Below, one piece after another: positions 7,911-14,818 of a stretch of 22,962 nt of DNA; the stretch's first letter is position 1; each line of letters opens with the position of its first letter. The notes under the pieces are model-generated. The model saw only the letters and a list, made by a program, of their open reading frames with translations, was not told the origin of the DNA and searched no databases. Source of the stretch: an uncultured Actinomycetes bacterium (lineage in GTDB: Bacteria; Actinomycetota; Thermoleophilia; Solirubrobacterales; Solirubrobacteraceae); contig CALAQT010000577.1 of NCBI GenBank assembly GCA_937888775.1, positions 1 through 22,962 on the forward strand, written 5' to 3'. A program made the position numbers and the translations under genes.

Positions 7911-8109
7911 CAACGCCGATCGGCCTGTCGCATCCATTAACCGCCACAGTCAAGTTGGCGTTAGTGGTTGCGCGCGTTAAGCACTGTTAGAGGTTCGCCG
8001 TTGTACGGACGAAGACAGGCTTCCGCTGGCCTACGCTCGGCTGGAGTGCCCACTCGGCGCTCGCGATCGAGATGCGTGCACACAGAGCCAGCTTCCAGAT
8101 AGCGCCGCG

Positions 8110-9777
8110 ATGCGGAGGCTAGGTCGACCGTGGCCAGCCGCCGCGATCGCGTGGCTCGGCGGCGCTGCAGTCTTCGCCGTGCTGGTGACGGTCGGACTTG
8201 CCGGCCTGCTTGGGTCCCGGGAAGGTGTCGTGACGAAGGCCGGCGTCGGCGCTGCGATACCCGGCGTCACGGCCCCGGTCCACAGGGTTCGCGAGCCCGC
8301 GGACCGGCCGAGGCGGGCACGGTCCAAGCCGGGCCGGGCGCAGTCGGCGACGGCGCAGCCGGCCAGGGCGGTGGTGGTGATCGGGCCCGGCGCGCACCTG
8401 CTGCCTGTGCCGCGCTCCTATCTCGGTCTCTCCACGGAGTACCGGGAGCTGCCGAGCTTCGAGCGGCGCTTGCAGATCTTCGAGCGCGTTCTGGCCATGC
8501 TCCACGTCCCCGGCGACGGCCCGCTGTTGCTGCGGATCGGCGGCGACTCGGCCGATCACTCCTTCTGGGATCCGAGGGGCGGCCCGCTGCCGAGTTGGGC
8601 AGTGAGGCTGAGTGGCGCGTGGCTGGCCCCAATGCGCCGGCTGGTCAAGCGGGAGGCAGTGCGCCTGATCCTCGATCTCAACCTGGTCACCGGCTCGCCG
8701 CTGATGGCGGCTCGGTGGGTGGCGGCCGCACGGCGTGACCTGCCGCGCCACGCGATCGCCGGGCTGGAGGTCGGCAACGAGCCCGACATCTACAGCCGCC
8801 TGTACTGGCAGGCGATCGTCTCACGCCGCGTGCCGGGGGAGCCGGCCCTCCCCGCCACGCTCTCAGCCGCCGGATACGTCAGGGATTTCCGGGCCTACGC
8901 GCAGGCATTGGAGCGGGTGGCGCCGGACGTGCCGGTGCTCGGACCGGCGGTCGCCAACCCCGTCAGGGACCGGGGTTGGGTTTCCAAGCTTATCTATGGG
9001 GCGCGATCAGAGCTGGCGGTCGTCAGCGCGCACCGCTATCCCTACTCGGCCTGCGCCCGGGCGAACTGGAGGGCATATCCGACGATCCCGCGGCTGCTCA
9101 GCGAGCGAGCATCGGCGGGCATGGCGAAGACGCTCGCGCCGGTGATCGGTCTTGCGCACCGGGCTGGGCTTCCGTTTCGCCTGACCGAGCTGAACTCGGT
9201 CACCTGTGGTGGGCGACCTGGGGTCAGCGACGCATTCGCGACGGCGCTGTGGGCGCCCGACGCGCTGTTTGAGCTGTTGCACTCCGGTGTTGACGGCGTC
9301 AACGTCCACGTCAGAGCTGATGCCGTCAACGGCGCGTTTGCCTTCGGCCGAACCGGTCTGGAGGTCCGTCCCTTGCTTTACGGCCTGGTCATGTTCAACC
9401 GCACGCTCGGTCGCAACCCGGAGCTGGTCGGCCGCACGCTATACGGCGGCCACGGCGTCGATCTGAAGGTGTGGGCCAGCCGAGCCGCGGGCCGCATACT
9501 GCATGTGCTGCTGATCGATAAGAGCAACCGCGCCGTGCAGGTGGTTCTGCGGCTGCCGGGCATCGGGGTGGCCAAGGTGCAGCGTCTGCTGGCGCCCGCG
9601 GTGGATTCGCGCTCCGGGGTCACGCTGGCCGGTCAGACCCTGAGCCCGACGGGGAGGTGGCTGGGACGGCGCATCACTCAGGCGCTGCAACCTCAAACCG
9701 GCGGGTATCAGGTGGCGCTGCCCCGCTTCAGTGCCGCGGTGCTCAGCGTCCGCCTGGCGCCGGGCGCGCTCGGTTGA
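8110..9777 (+). CDS. Membrane-anchored GH79-like glycoside hydrolase
   Basis: The 555-residue product has an N-terminal membrane segment (about residues 10-34), a basic, Pro/Ala-rich linker to about residue 88, and a large (beta/alpha)8-type domain. The domain carries LEVGNEPDIY with the presumed acid/base E224, and FRLTELNSVTCGG with the presumed nucleophile E360. This spacing and the NEP motif fit clan GH-A, closest in my judgement to GH79 (beta-glucuronidase/heparanase-like). A C-terminal beta-rich domain (about residues 430-555) with a VHVRADAVNGAFAF lead-in also fits GH79. The enzyme would act outside the cell on uronic-acid-containing or similar glycans; the real substrate is unknown. 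The ATG at 8110 places the anchor at the N-terminus. A simple secreted form is unlikely because no clean signal-peptidase site follows the helix. Confidence 0.75.
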   Translation: MRRLGRPWPAAAIAWLGGAAVFAVLVTVGLAGLLGSREGVVTKAGVGAAIPGVTAPVHRVREPADRPRRARSKPGRAQSATAQPARAVVVIGPGAHLLPVPRSYLGLSTEYRELPSFERRLQIFERVLAMLHVPGDGPLLLRIGGDSADHSFWDPRGGPLPSWAVRLSGAWLAPMRRLVKREAVRLILDLNLVTGSPLMAARWVAAARRDLPRHAIAGLEVGNEPDIYSRLYWQAIVSRRVPGEPALPATLSAAGYVRDFRAYAQALERVAPDVPVLGPAVANPVRDRGWVSKLIYGARSELAVVSAHRYPYSACARANWRAYPTIPRLLSERASAGMAKTLAPVIGLAHRAGLPFRLTELNSVTCGGRPGVSDAFATALWAPDALFELLHSGVDGVNVHVRADAVNGAFAFGRTGLEVRPLLYGLVMFNRTLGRNPELVGRTLYGGHGVDLKVWASRAAGRILHVLLIDKSNRAVQVVLRLPGIGVAKVQRLLAPAVDSRSGVTLAGQTLSPTGRWLGRRITQALQPQTGGYQVALPRFSAAVLSVRLAPGALG

Positions 9778-9824
9778 GCATTCGGGCGCGTATACCGCCA
9801 GGCGGCCGCGGGTAGAGGTGAGCG

Positions 9825-10025
9825 ATGACCGATTTTGGCTACACGATGATGTACGAGCAGGCCATTCCCGCTACGCGTTGTCGATCCTCGGGCGGCGGCC
9901 CAGGCGACCGAGCGGATTGGCCTGACGACCTACGTGACGTGCCCGACCCTTCGCTATCACCCGGCGATCGTGGCGCAGAAGGCCGCGACGATGCAGATCC
10001 TGTCCGACAACCGGTTCCGGCTCCG
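9825..10025 (+). pseudogene. Decayed F420-dependent LLM-class oxidoreductase (N-terminal part only)
   Basis: Three short stretches in three different frames spell the N-terminal part of one F420-dependent luciferase-like oxidoreductase. They are MTDFGYTMMYEQ from the ATG at 9825, then GHSRYALSILG in the next frame (9860-9892), then AAQATERIGLTTYVTC and YHPAIVAQKAATM in the third frame (about 9895-10000). In intact relatives about 35 residues separate the first two pieces, so there is an internal deletion plus at least two frame changes. Similarity ends near SDNRFRL, at about 10025, which is the last base before the stop codon of the convergent PfkB gene. The ribosome-binding site GAGGTGAG before 9825 is still recognisable. 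The gene cannot make a working enzyme. Confidence 0.82.
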
Positions 10026-10832
10026 TCACGGCGCGCCCGCGCGGGTCAGGCACCGCGCTCCGACGCTTGCCCCCAGCTCGGCCGCCTCGGCCACCGACAT
10101 CTCGCTGGCCAGGCCGAAGGTGAAGGCGGCGGCGAACGAGTCGCCGCACCCAAAGGCGTCATGCGGTGGCCCGGGGGGAGGCTGGGCCCGCCAGCGCCCG
10201 CCGCCGCCCGACGGCTCTGACCACGTGCCGCCCCTGGCGCCCTCGGTCGCCACTGATAGCCGTGCCCGGCCGGCGACCTGGCGTGCCCACTCGCACTCGT
10301 CCCGATCGCCTGCGCTGAACACGAGCGCGTCGATGCAAGGCCCGTCCGCCACCAGCGCCGAACGCGCACGCGGCGAGGCCACCAGCATCCGCGCTTGACG
10401 GGCGTGGGCGAGCGCCTGGGGATCGCCGGCGGTGAAATAGGCACCGTCGGCGCTGCGCAGACGATCCCAGTCAAGCTCGTCGCTCCCCAACGGCTCCAGG
10501 CGCGCTCCGATCGTGACGATCGTGCGCTCGCCGTCGGCCTGCAGCAGCGTGATCGCGCGCCGCGTCGGCTGGTCACGCCACGCGGGGATGACCCGCACGC
10601 CGCGCTGCCTCAGCTGTCCGGCGGCCGTCTCGCCGAGGCTGTCGCGCCCCAGCGCGCAGAAGAAGTCGACCTCCGCGCCGAGCTCGGCCATCACGACGGC
10701 GGCCACCCCGCCACCACCCGCCGCACGGGCGAACGCCCGCTGCGCCTGCAGCAGCTCACCCGGGCCCGGAAAGCGGTCGACCTCCAGGAAGTCCACCCAT
10801 TCGACGTGGCCTACGACCGACATCCTCGGCAT
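10026..10832 (-). CDS. PfkB/ribokinase-family sugar kinase
   Basis: From the ATG at 10832 the product is 268 residues, slightly short for PfkB kinases (usually about 290-320). It begins with a strand MSVVGHVEWVDF, has the early glycine cluster RAAGGGGVAAVVMAELG (about residues 36-52), the LGRDSLG motif (61-67), and the C-terminal signature DAFGCGDSFAAAF (D225-G-C-G-D231), where D231 is the catalytic base. It should phosphorylate a sugar or nucleoside using ATP; the specific substrate is not readable. The frame extends 36 codons upstream, but that region is not kinase-like, and the MPRMSVVGHV start fits the fold. ATG 10823 is an alternative. Its 3' end abuts the F420-oxidoreductase remnant, which suggests that a rearrangement placed them together. 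Confidence 0.85.
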   Translation of the reverse strand: MPRMSVVGHVEWVDFLEVDRFPGPGELLQAQRAFARAAGGGGVAAVVMAELGAEVDFFCALGRDSLGETAAGQLRQRGVRVIPAWRDQPTRRAITLLQADGERTIVTIGARLEPLGSDELDWDRLRSADGAYFTAGDPQALAHARQARMLVASPRARSALVADGPCIDALVFSAGDRDECEWARQVAGRARLSVATEGARGGTWSEPSGGGGRWRAQPPPGPPHDAFGCGDSFAAAFTFGLASEMSVAEAAELGASVGARCLTRAGAP

Positions 10833-10860
10833 GCGGGGCAGCCTACCCAGCCGGCTGAGG

Positions 10861-10983
10861 TTAGCCCTCGGTCGGCGGCTCTTCCATTCCCGATCGGTCA
10901 ACAAACGAGTCCGACAGGCGACCCGTGATATCGGCCACAATCTGAGCGGAGGACCTCAGCAGCCACGCTGCCGCTTCTGTCAA
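10861..10983 (-). other. Possible 40-residue ORF or C-terminal remnant downstream of the MerR-DICT gene
   Basis: The MerR-DICT reading frame continues after its TGA stop for 52 codons to a TAA at 10861-10863. The second part, from a TTG at 10983, reads LTEAAAWLLRSSAQIVADIT and ends in an acidic tail. The amino-acid composition looks protein-like, but there is no ribosome-binding site and I recognise no family. It could be a small protein, a decayed C-terminus, or chance in GC-rich DNA. Confidence 0.2.
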
Positions 10984-11019
10984 CGACGACGGACCACCGG
11001 CCTGGTAGACGGCCAGGGA

Positions 11020-11919
11020 TCAGCCGCCCGGCTTGGACCCGATGTACCCGATCATCCGGTTGGTCAGCGCCGTGGCGCGTCGAAGCTCCGGGGAGCTGGG
11101 CCGGGGGGCGGGGCCGAGCGCCTCGCTCGCTCTCCGGGTCAACTCTTCGTCTTCCACCAGCCTCAACGCCAGCCGCGCGGCGTGGTGGACGACGTCTGGC
11201 TCGGGGCTCCAGATCGCGTCGAAGATCCGGCTGGGGTGATCGAGCTCACTCGGAGTCCGCTCGCGACCGAGTACGCAGCCGGGCGGAGCGATCAGCGCCC
11301 ATTCGCGCGTCAGCGGCGAATGTGCTGAGAAGCGAATCTCGCTCGGACCGCTGGACAGGACCGATCCCCGGCTGAAGTCGGCCATCGCGATCGTCGTGCG
11401 CATGCTCGCGGCCAGCTCCAGCCAGCGCTTCTGCACCCGGCGATAGACGTGCTCGCGCTGGAACGCGCCGATCAACAGCCCGGGGCAAGCACGGGCCATA
11501 CATTCGTCCTCGATCGCGTGCGAGATCCGCGCCAGCAGCTGCGGGTCCATCGCCTGTACCTGGAGGTCGGGTCGCGCCTCGAGGAGCGTGGCAAAGATCG
11601 ACTTTGGCTCCGGCATCTCAGGCGGGCGGGTATCCGCCGACCGGGCCAGACGCAGGGCCGCACCCACCGACATCCCGGCCCGGCTGTGCTCGCAGGCGGC
11701 GGTGATGGTCTCAACATCGCTGCGCGAGTAGCGGCGATGGCCGTTGGACAGCCGTTGGGGCGCCGGCGTCCCATGCCGGCGTTCCCAGACTCGCAGCGTT
11801 GCCTCGGCGACGCCGGTGAGCGCGGCCAATTCGGCGATCGTGAGACGCTCGACTGATCGTTCAGACTCGCCCAACCGGCCGGCCGCAAGCCGTTCGTCTA
11901 GAGGTTCAGACTCGCCCAA
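11020..11919 (-). CDS. MerR-type HTH regulator with DICT sensory domain
   Basis: The product (299 residues from a TTG at 11919) carries a MerR-type winged helix at about residues 26-72 ([20 protein letters not shown] followed by ERRHG and [10 protein letters not shown]). From about residue 108 it carries a DICT domain, a sensory module common in actinobacterial MerR proteins and diguanylate-cyclase/two-component proteins. The HTH predicts DNA binding as a dimer to an inverted repeat; the DICT ligand is unknown. The gene lies 60 bp downstream of the MpaB-like gene on the same strand, so the pair probably shares a transcript. The start is uncertain: a 45-bp in-frame duplication gives a second identical TTG-GGC-GAG-TCT-GAA start at 11874, and neither has a good ribosome-binding site. 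Confidence 0.85.
   Translation of the reverse strand: MGESEPLDERLAAGRLGESERSVERLTIAELAALTGVAEATLRVWERRHGTPAPQRLSNGHRRYSRSDVETITAACEHSRAGMSVGAALRLARSADTRPPEMPEPKSIFATLLEARPDLQVQAMDPQLLARISHAIEDECMARACPGLLIGAFQREHVYRRVQKRWLELAASMRTTIAMADFSRGSVLSSGPSEIRFSAHSPLTREWALIAPPGCVLGRERTPSELDHPSRIFDAIWSPEPDVVHHAARLALRLVEDEELTRRASEALGPAPRPSSPELRRATALTNRMIGYIGSKPGG
11859..11919. repeat. 16-bp direct repeat at the start of the MerR-DICT gene
   Basis: GTTCAGACTCGCCCAA occurs at 11859-11874 and again at 11904-11919. The 45-bp period is an exact multiple of three, so the copies encode the same residues (LGESE) and present two equivalent TTG start candidates. Confidence 0.85.
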
Positions 11920-11979
11920 GTGGCCAGCCTGGGGATCGCTGAGATAACGCCGTGGTCGGCATCGCCCACCAGTGCCCGA

Positions 11980-12846
11980 TCACGCTGCGCGCCGGGCCGC
12001 CGGCACTTCGCGAATCCGCCGCGGCAGCAGCGGTAGCAGTCCGCGGCGCACGTACAGCGCCCCGGCGCTGACCAGCGCCTTGCGCACGGCTGCCGGGGGC
12101 AGTGGGAAGAATCCATACTGTTCGCGGATGCGGTCGGGCAACAGGGCGATCGTGATGAAGTTGACGGTCTCCAGCAAGGGCCGGACGCGGTCGGGCACCG
12201 GCGGCTCGAGCACGATCTCACGCGCCCGGCGACGTGCCCAGTCTCCCACTCGCAGCACATCACCGGCCAACATCTGGCGGCCGTAGTCGCGCAGGTCCTC
12301 CGCGCTGCGCGGCATGTCCGTTCGCCGTAGCCCGAACAGGCGACCGACCAGACGGTAGTCCTTCCACAGTGCTTCACGGTCGTCGGCCCGCAGTCGTCCC
12401 ACGTAGGTTCGGTACACGACCTCGGTGGAGTCGACCAGCGTGTAGAGGATCCACAGCAGCAGCTCAGGGTCGTCCGCCCGATACGGCGTCCCGGCCGGAA
12501 AGCGCCCCACTGTCTCCGGGAGCTTTCCGCTGACCGAGCCGTGCATCGCGCGGACACGGCGGGTCAGGCGGTCGGCGTCGCGGCGGGCACCGAAGGTGAT
12601 CACGTTCATCACCTCCGCCGTGCGAGCGAGCCGCACGTACGGATCATCGAGCGCGCTCGAGTGCGCCAGCAGGCCGGCGACGGCCAGCGGGTGGGCGGCC
12701 TGCATCAGCAGCGCCCTCGGACCGGACAGGGCCAGCGCCCGCTCTCGGTGCAGGCGACGGATCATCGAGTCGTCGTCGAAGTACCCGTGCGCCGGCAGGG
12801 CGGAGCGGGTTCTGGCGGCAGACGCGAACATCGACAACGCATTCAT
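11980..12846 (-). CDS. Oxygenase MpaB/DUF2236-family protein
   Basis: The 288-residue product (ATG at 12846) matches the DUF2236 family, related to the fungal MpaB oxygenase and latex-clearing protein (Lcp) catalytic domain, which bind a b-type haem. Typical blocks are RALLMQAAHPLAVAGLLAHS (about residues 43-62), the RLARTAEVMNVITFG segment that follows, LLWILYTLVDSTEVVYRTYV (about 130-149), and a late segment with Pro-rich FFPLPPAAVRKAL. The reaction is unknown for most bacterial members; oxygen-dependent cleavage of a lipid or isoprenoid is the family-based guess. I chose ATG 12846 over the in-frame ATG at 12900 because AAGGT precedes it and because the region between them is AT-rich, palindromic and promoter-like. 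It forms a two-gene unit with the MerR-DICT regulator. Confidence 0.83.
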   Translation of the reverse strand: MNALSMFASAARTRSALPAHGYFDDDSMIRRLHRERALALSGPRALLMQAAHPLAVAGLLAHSSALDDPYVRLARTAEVMNVITFGARRDADRLTRRVRAMHGSVSGKLPETVGRFPAGTPYRADDPELLLWILYTLVDSTEVVYRTYVGRLRADDREALWKDYRLVGRLFGLRRTDMPRSAEDLRDYGRQMLAGDVLRVGDWARRRAREIVLEPPVPDRVRPLLETVNFITIALLPDRIREQYGFFPLPPAAVRKALVSAGALYVRRGLLPLLPRRIREVPAARRAA

Positions 12847-12858
12847 CTTACCTTGAAC

Positions 12859-12879
12859 AACATGTCTAATTAGATTGTT
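12859..12879. promoter_or_regulatory. Palindromic operator candidate before the mpaB-like gene
   Basis: TCTAATTAGA (12865-12874) is a perfect 10-bp palindrome flanked by AACA (12859-12862) and TGTT (12876-12879), giving an imperfect 21-bp dyad. The surrounding stretch of about 40 bp is much more AT-rich than anything nearby and sits between divergent starts at 12846 (-) and 12923 (+). A MerR-family dimer site fits this geometry, and the MerR-DICT gene downstream is the obvious candidate protein; that link is inference. Confidence 0.5.
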
Positions 12880-12922
12880 TCCAATCGGATTGAAGCTCAC
12901 CGAGCGGGTAACGAACTAGCTG

Positions 12923-13285
12923 ATGGCGACAACTGAATCCTTCACCACATCCGCGTCTGAACCGCAGAAGTCCCTGGACTGGGGCAAGATCGACAACGTT
13001 GAATTGTTCAAGCGCTGGCAGCAGCGCCGGGACCAGCGTGCCTGTGAACAGCTGGTCTCCCGGTTCCTTCCGCTGGCCGCAAACTGGCGCGCCGTTACAG
13101 CGGCGCCAGTCCCGCGCGGGGCGCAGGAGCGCGCGTTCAAGGTCGAGGAGGCGCGCCAGCGGGTCAGTGCCGGCAATGGGCGGCCGCCGACGGTCAGGCG
13201 ACGGTTTCGCCGGCAATTCACCCGCGCACTAGTCTACGGTTCCGGGCCAGCGCCGAACCGCGGATCGCAAGCCCTTTGCGCATAG
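12923..13285 (+). pseudogene. SigF/SigB-type sigma factor gene lacking region 2
   Basis: The frame from ATG 12923 starts as a SigF-family sigma factor: ELFKRWQQRRDQRACEQLVS then RFLPLA (about residues 27-52). At 13080 a single missing base shifts the expected KLARRYSGAS into the next frame (13081-13110). The sequence then jumps straight to region-3-like PRGAQERAFKVEEA and GRPPTV, back in the original frame. About 100 residues are gone, including regions 2.1-2.4 that bind core RNA polymerase and recognise the -10 element. Region 4 is also absent, and the frame ends in unrelated sequence at 13285. The open frame of 120 codons is therefore not a functional sigma factor. It directly precedes an intact RsbW-like ATPase gene, the usual partner, so this was probably the cognate sigma gene. 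Confidence 0.75.
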
Positions 13286-13316
13286 GGTTTCGCCGCGCCC
13301 GACGCCGGGAACTCCG

Positions 13317-14168
13317 GTGAGAACTGATGTGATCGCAGAACCGCCTACCGTGCGCCTCGACCTCGAAAGCAGGCCGGAGACGCTGACCTTGGTGAGAGGG
13401 ATGCTGGGAGGGATCGCCGAGTTGCTGGCGATCGATCCCGAGCTGCTCGACGACCTTAAGACGGCGGTCAGCGAAGCCTGCAACAACGTCGTCCTGCACG
13501 CCTACGGAGGCGAGGCCGGACCGATGCAGGTCCGGCTCTACCTGGGCGTCGATCGGATCCGGGTTGCCGTGCGCGACAGCGGCGTCGGGATCTCCCCGCG
13601 GTCTGCCTCCGAGCCTCGGCCGCCCGGCGTGGGACTTCCCGTGATTCAGGCGCTGGCCGATGAGGTGCAGTTCACGTGCCGGCCCGACGGTGGCACCGAG
13701 GTCGAGATGGAGTTCTCCGCCCAGCGCGACGGACGAGCCCTGTTCATCGCTCCGGGTGCGCCGGGCGACGATGATGGGCTACCCCGGCGGGCGCCCGGTG
13801 AGGTGGCGGTATCGTTGTCGCCGGTCGCGCTGGTGAGCGGCGTGCTGGGCCGCTTGGCCAGGGCGCTGGCGGCCAGTGCGCACTTTTCCCTGGACCGCTT
13901 TTCCGACGTCTACCTGATCACCGACGCCCTCGCCGCGCATGTCGCCGTGGCGGCCGAGGGTCCGAGGATAAGTTGCCGCCTGCTCGGCAGCCAGCGACGC
14001 CTGGAGCTGACTGTCGGTCCGTTCAAGGGCGGTACTGCCGAGCGGCTGCTGGCGAGCACGCCCGGCCGCCCGTCCGCGGCCTTGGTGCTGCTCAGCGACG
14101 AGCTGACCGCCGAGTCAGACGGCGACGGCGAGTTCCTGCACGTGGTGCTGATCGACCGCCGACGCTGA
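13317..14168 (+). CDS. RsbW/SpoIIAB-like anti-sigma ATPase with a degenerate second module
   Basis: The 283-residue product begins with a GHKL ATPase domain of the anti-sigma kinase type (residues about 10-135). It has the N-box EACNNVVLHAY with E53 and N57, the G1 box DSGVG (87-91), and the G2 box GVGLP (104-108). Such proteins hold a sigma-B/F factor inactive and phosphorylate a STAS antagonist. A linker of about 25 residues leads to a second domain (about 163-283) with similar order (SLSPVALVSGVLGRLARALA, then ITDALAAHV where the N-box should be, then LELTVGP), but without intact ATP-binding boxes. I read this as a decayed or repurposed second ATPase module. The start is GTG 13317, with GTG 13329 as an alternative. 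A sigma remnant lies immediately upstream and a STAS gene downstream on the other strand. Confidence 0.83.
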   Translation: MRTDVIAEPPTVRLDLESRPETLTLVRGMLGGIAELLAIDPELLDDLKTAVSEACNNVVLHAYGGEAGPMQVRLYLGVDRIRVAVRDSGVGISPRSASEPRPPGVGLPVIQALADEVQFTCRPDGGTEVEMEFSAQRDGRALFIAPGAPGDDDGLPRRAPGEVAVSLSPVALVSGVLGRLARALAASAHFSLDRFSDVYLITDALAAHVAVAAEGPRISCRLLGSQRRLELTVGPFKGGTAERLLASTPGRPSAALVLLSDELTAESDGDGEFLHVVLIDRRR

Positions 14169-14232
14169 CCCGCGCCCGGGCGTCGGGTGATCGCCGGTCG
14201 CGTGCGCCGCGGGCGCCAAGCGCGCAGACGGC

Positions 14233-14625
14233 TCAGGCTTGGTCGAGCAGCTCCTCGGGAGCATCGACCAGCGTCAGATGCTCGGCGACCCCGGTCAGGT
14301 CAAGCAGACGCTGCACCTGCGGGGAGCCCTTCACGAGCCCGAATCGCCGGCCCTCGTCGACTGCCTGCTGGTTGGCCTTGACGAGGATGCTCAAGCCGGT
14401 CGAATCCATGAACTCGAGCTCTCTGAGGTCGAGCACGACGAGCTCGACATCGCTGGTGCGAACGCGCGCCAACTCGTCTTCGAGTGCCGGACCCGAGGCC
14501 AGGTCCAACTCCCCGCCGACAACGATCACTGCCGCACGACCCTCGCTACGGACTTCTACCCGGAACTGGCTCTGCACGCTAAGCCCGAGCCTACTGATCT
14601 CGGCGCGAGCGTGCTGAGGGGACAC
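14233..14625 (-). CDS. STAS-domain anti-anti-sigma factor (RsbV/SpoIIAA type)
   Basis: This 130-residue protein is a single STAS domain. The core reads VIVVGGELDLASGPALEDEL (about residues 33-52), then VVLDLRELEFMDSTGLSIL. S75 in DSTGL is the position phosphorylated by RsbW-type kinases in RsbV/SpoIIAA, so phospho-control is expected. When unphosphorylated it would bind the anti-sigma ATPase and release the sigma factor. The start is GTG at 14625; a GTG 16 codons later (VQSQFRVEV) is a reasonable alternative because the domain begins there. It converges on the ATPase gene that ends at 14168, with only 64 bp between, and lies next to a HATPase stub on the other side. Confidence 0.9.
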   Translation of the reverse strand: MSPQHARAEISRLGLSVQSQFRVEVRSEGRAAVIVVGGELDLASGPALEDELARVRTSDVELVVLDLRELEFMDSTGLSILVKANQQAVDEGRRFGLVKGSPQVQRLLDLTGVAEHLTLVDAPEELLDQA

Positions 14626-14650
14626 GTTGTAGCGATGACGAGCTGGTTAA

Positions 14651-14788
14651 GGTCACGCGGGGCGTCGCCTGCCGGCCGATGCTATCTCGGGCCGCGGGCT
14701 GTGGTTGATAAACCGCGTCTGCGACCTGTTCGAACTGAGCGGCGAGGATGGCACCATTCTGCGGATGCACTGCGCCGCCGCGGTTTGA
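14651..14788 (+). pseudogene. C-terminal stub of an anti-sigma HATPase
   Basis: The frame after the stop at 14648-14650 reads RRLPADAISGRGLWLINRVC and continues DLFELSGEDGTILRMHCAAA to a TGA at 14786-14788. The GRGLWLINRVCDL element is the G2-box helix of anti-sigma regulatory HATPases, and the final GTILRMH strand is its usual end. No N-box or G1 box is present upstream and no start codon is available, so only about the last 45 residues of a domain survive. It lies between the STAS gene and the dehydrogenase gene. It is too short and start-less to be expressed, but the match in order and spacing is convincing. Confidence 0.7.
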
Positions 14789-14818
14789 CACCGATCTGAC
14801 CGGGTACTCGACCCGTCA

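Noticed and set aside
14591..14791. A 66-codon minus-strand frame between the STAS and dehydrogenase genes
   Set aside because: It is opposite the HATPase stub, whose sense translation matches a known motif; the minus-strand translation matches nothing I recognise.
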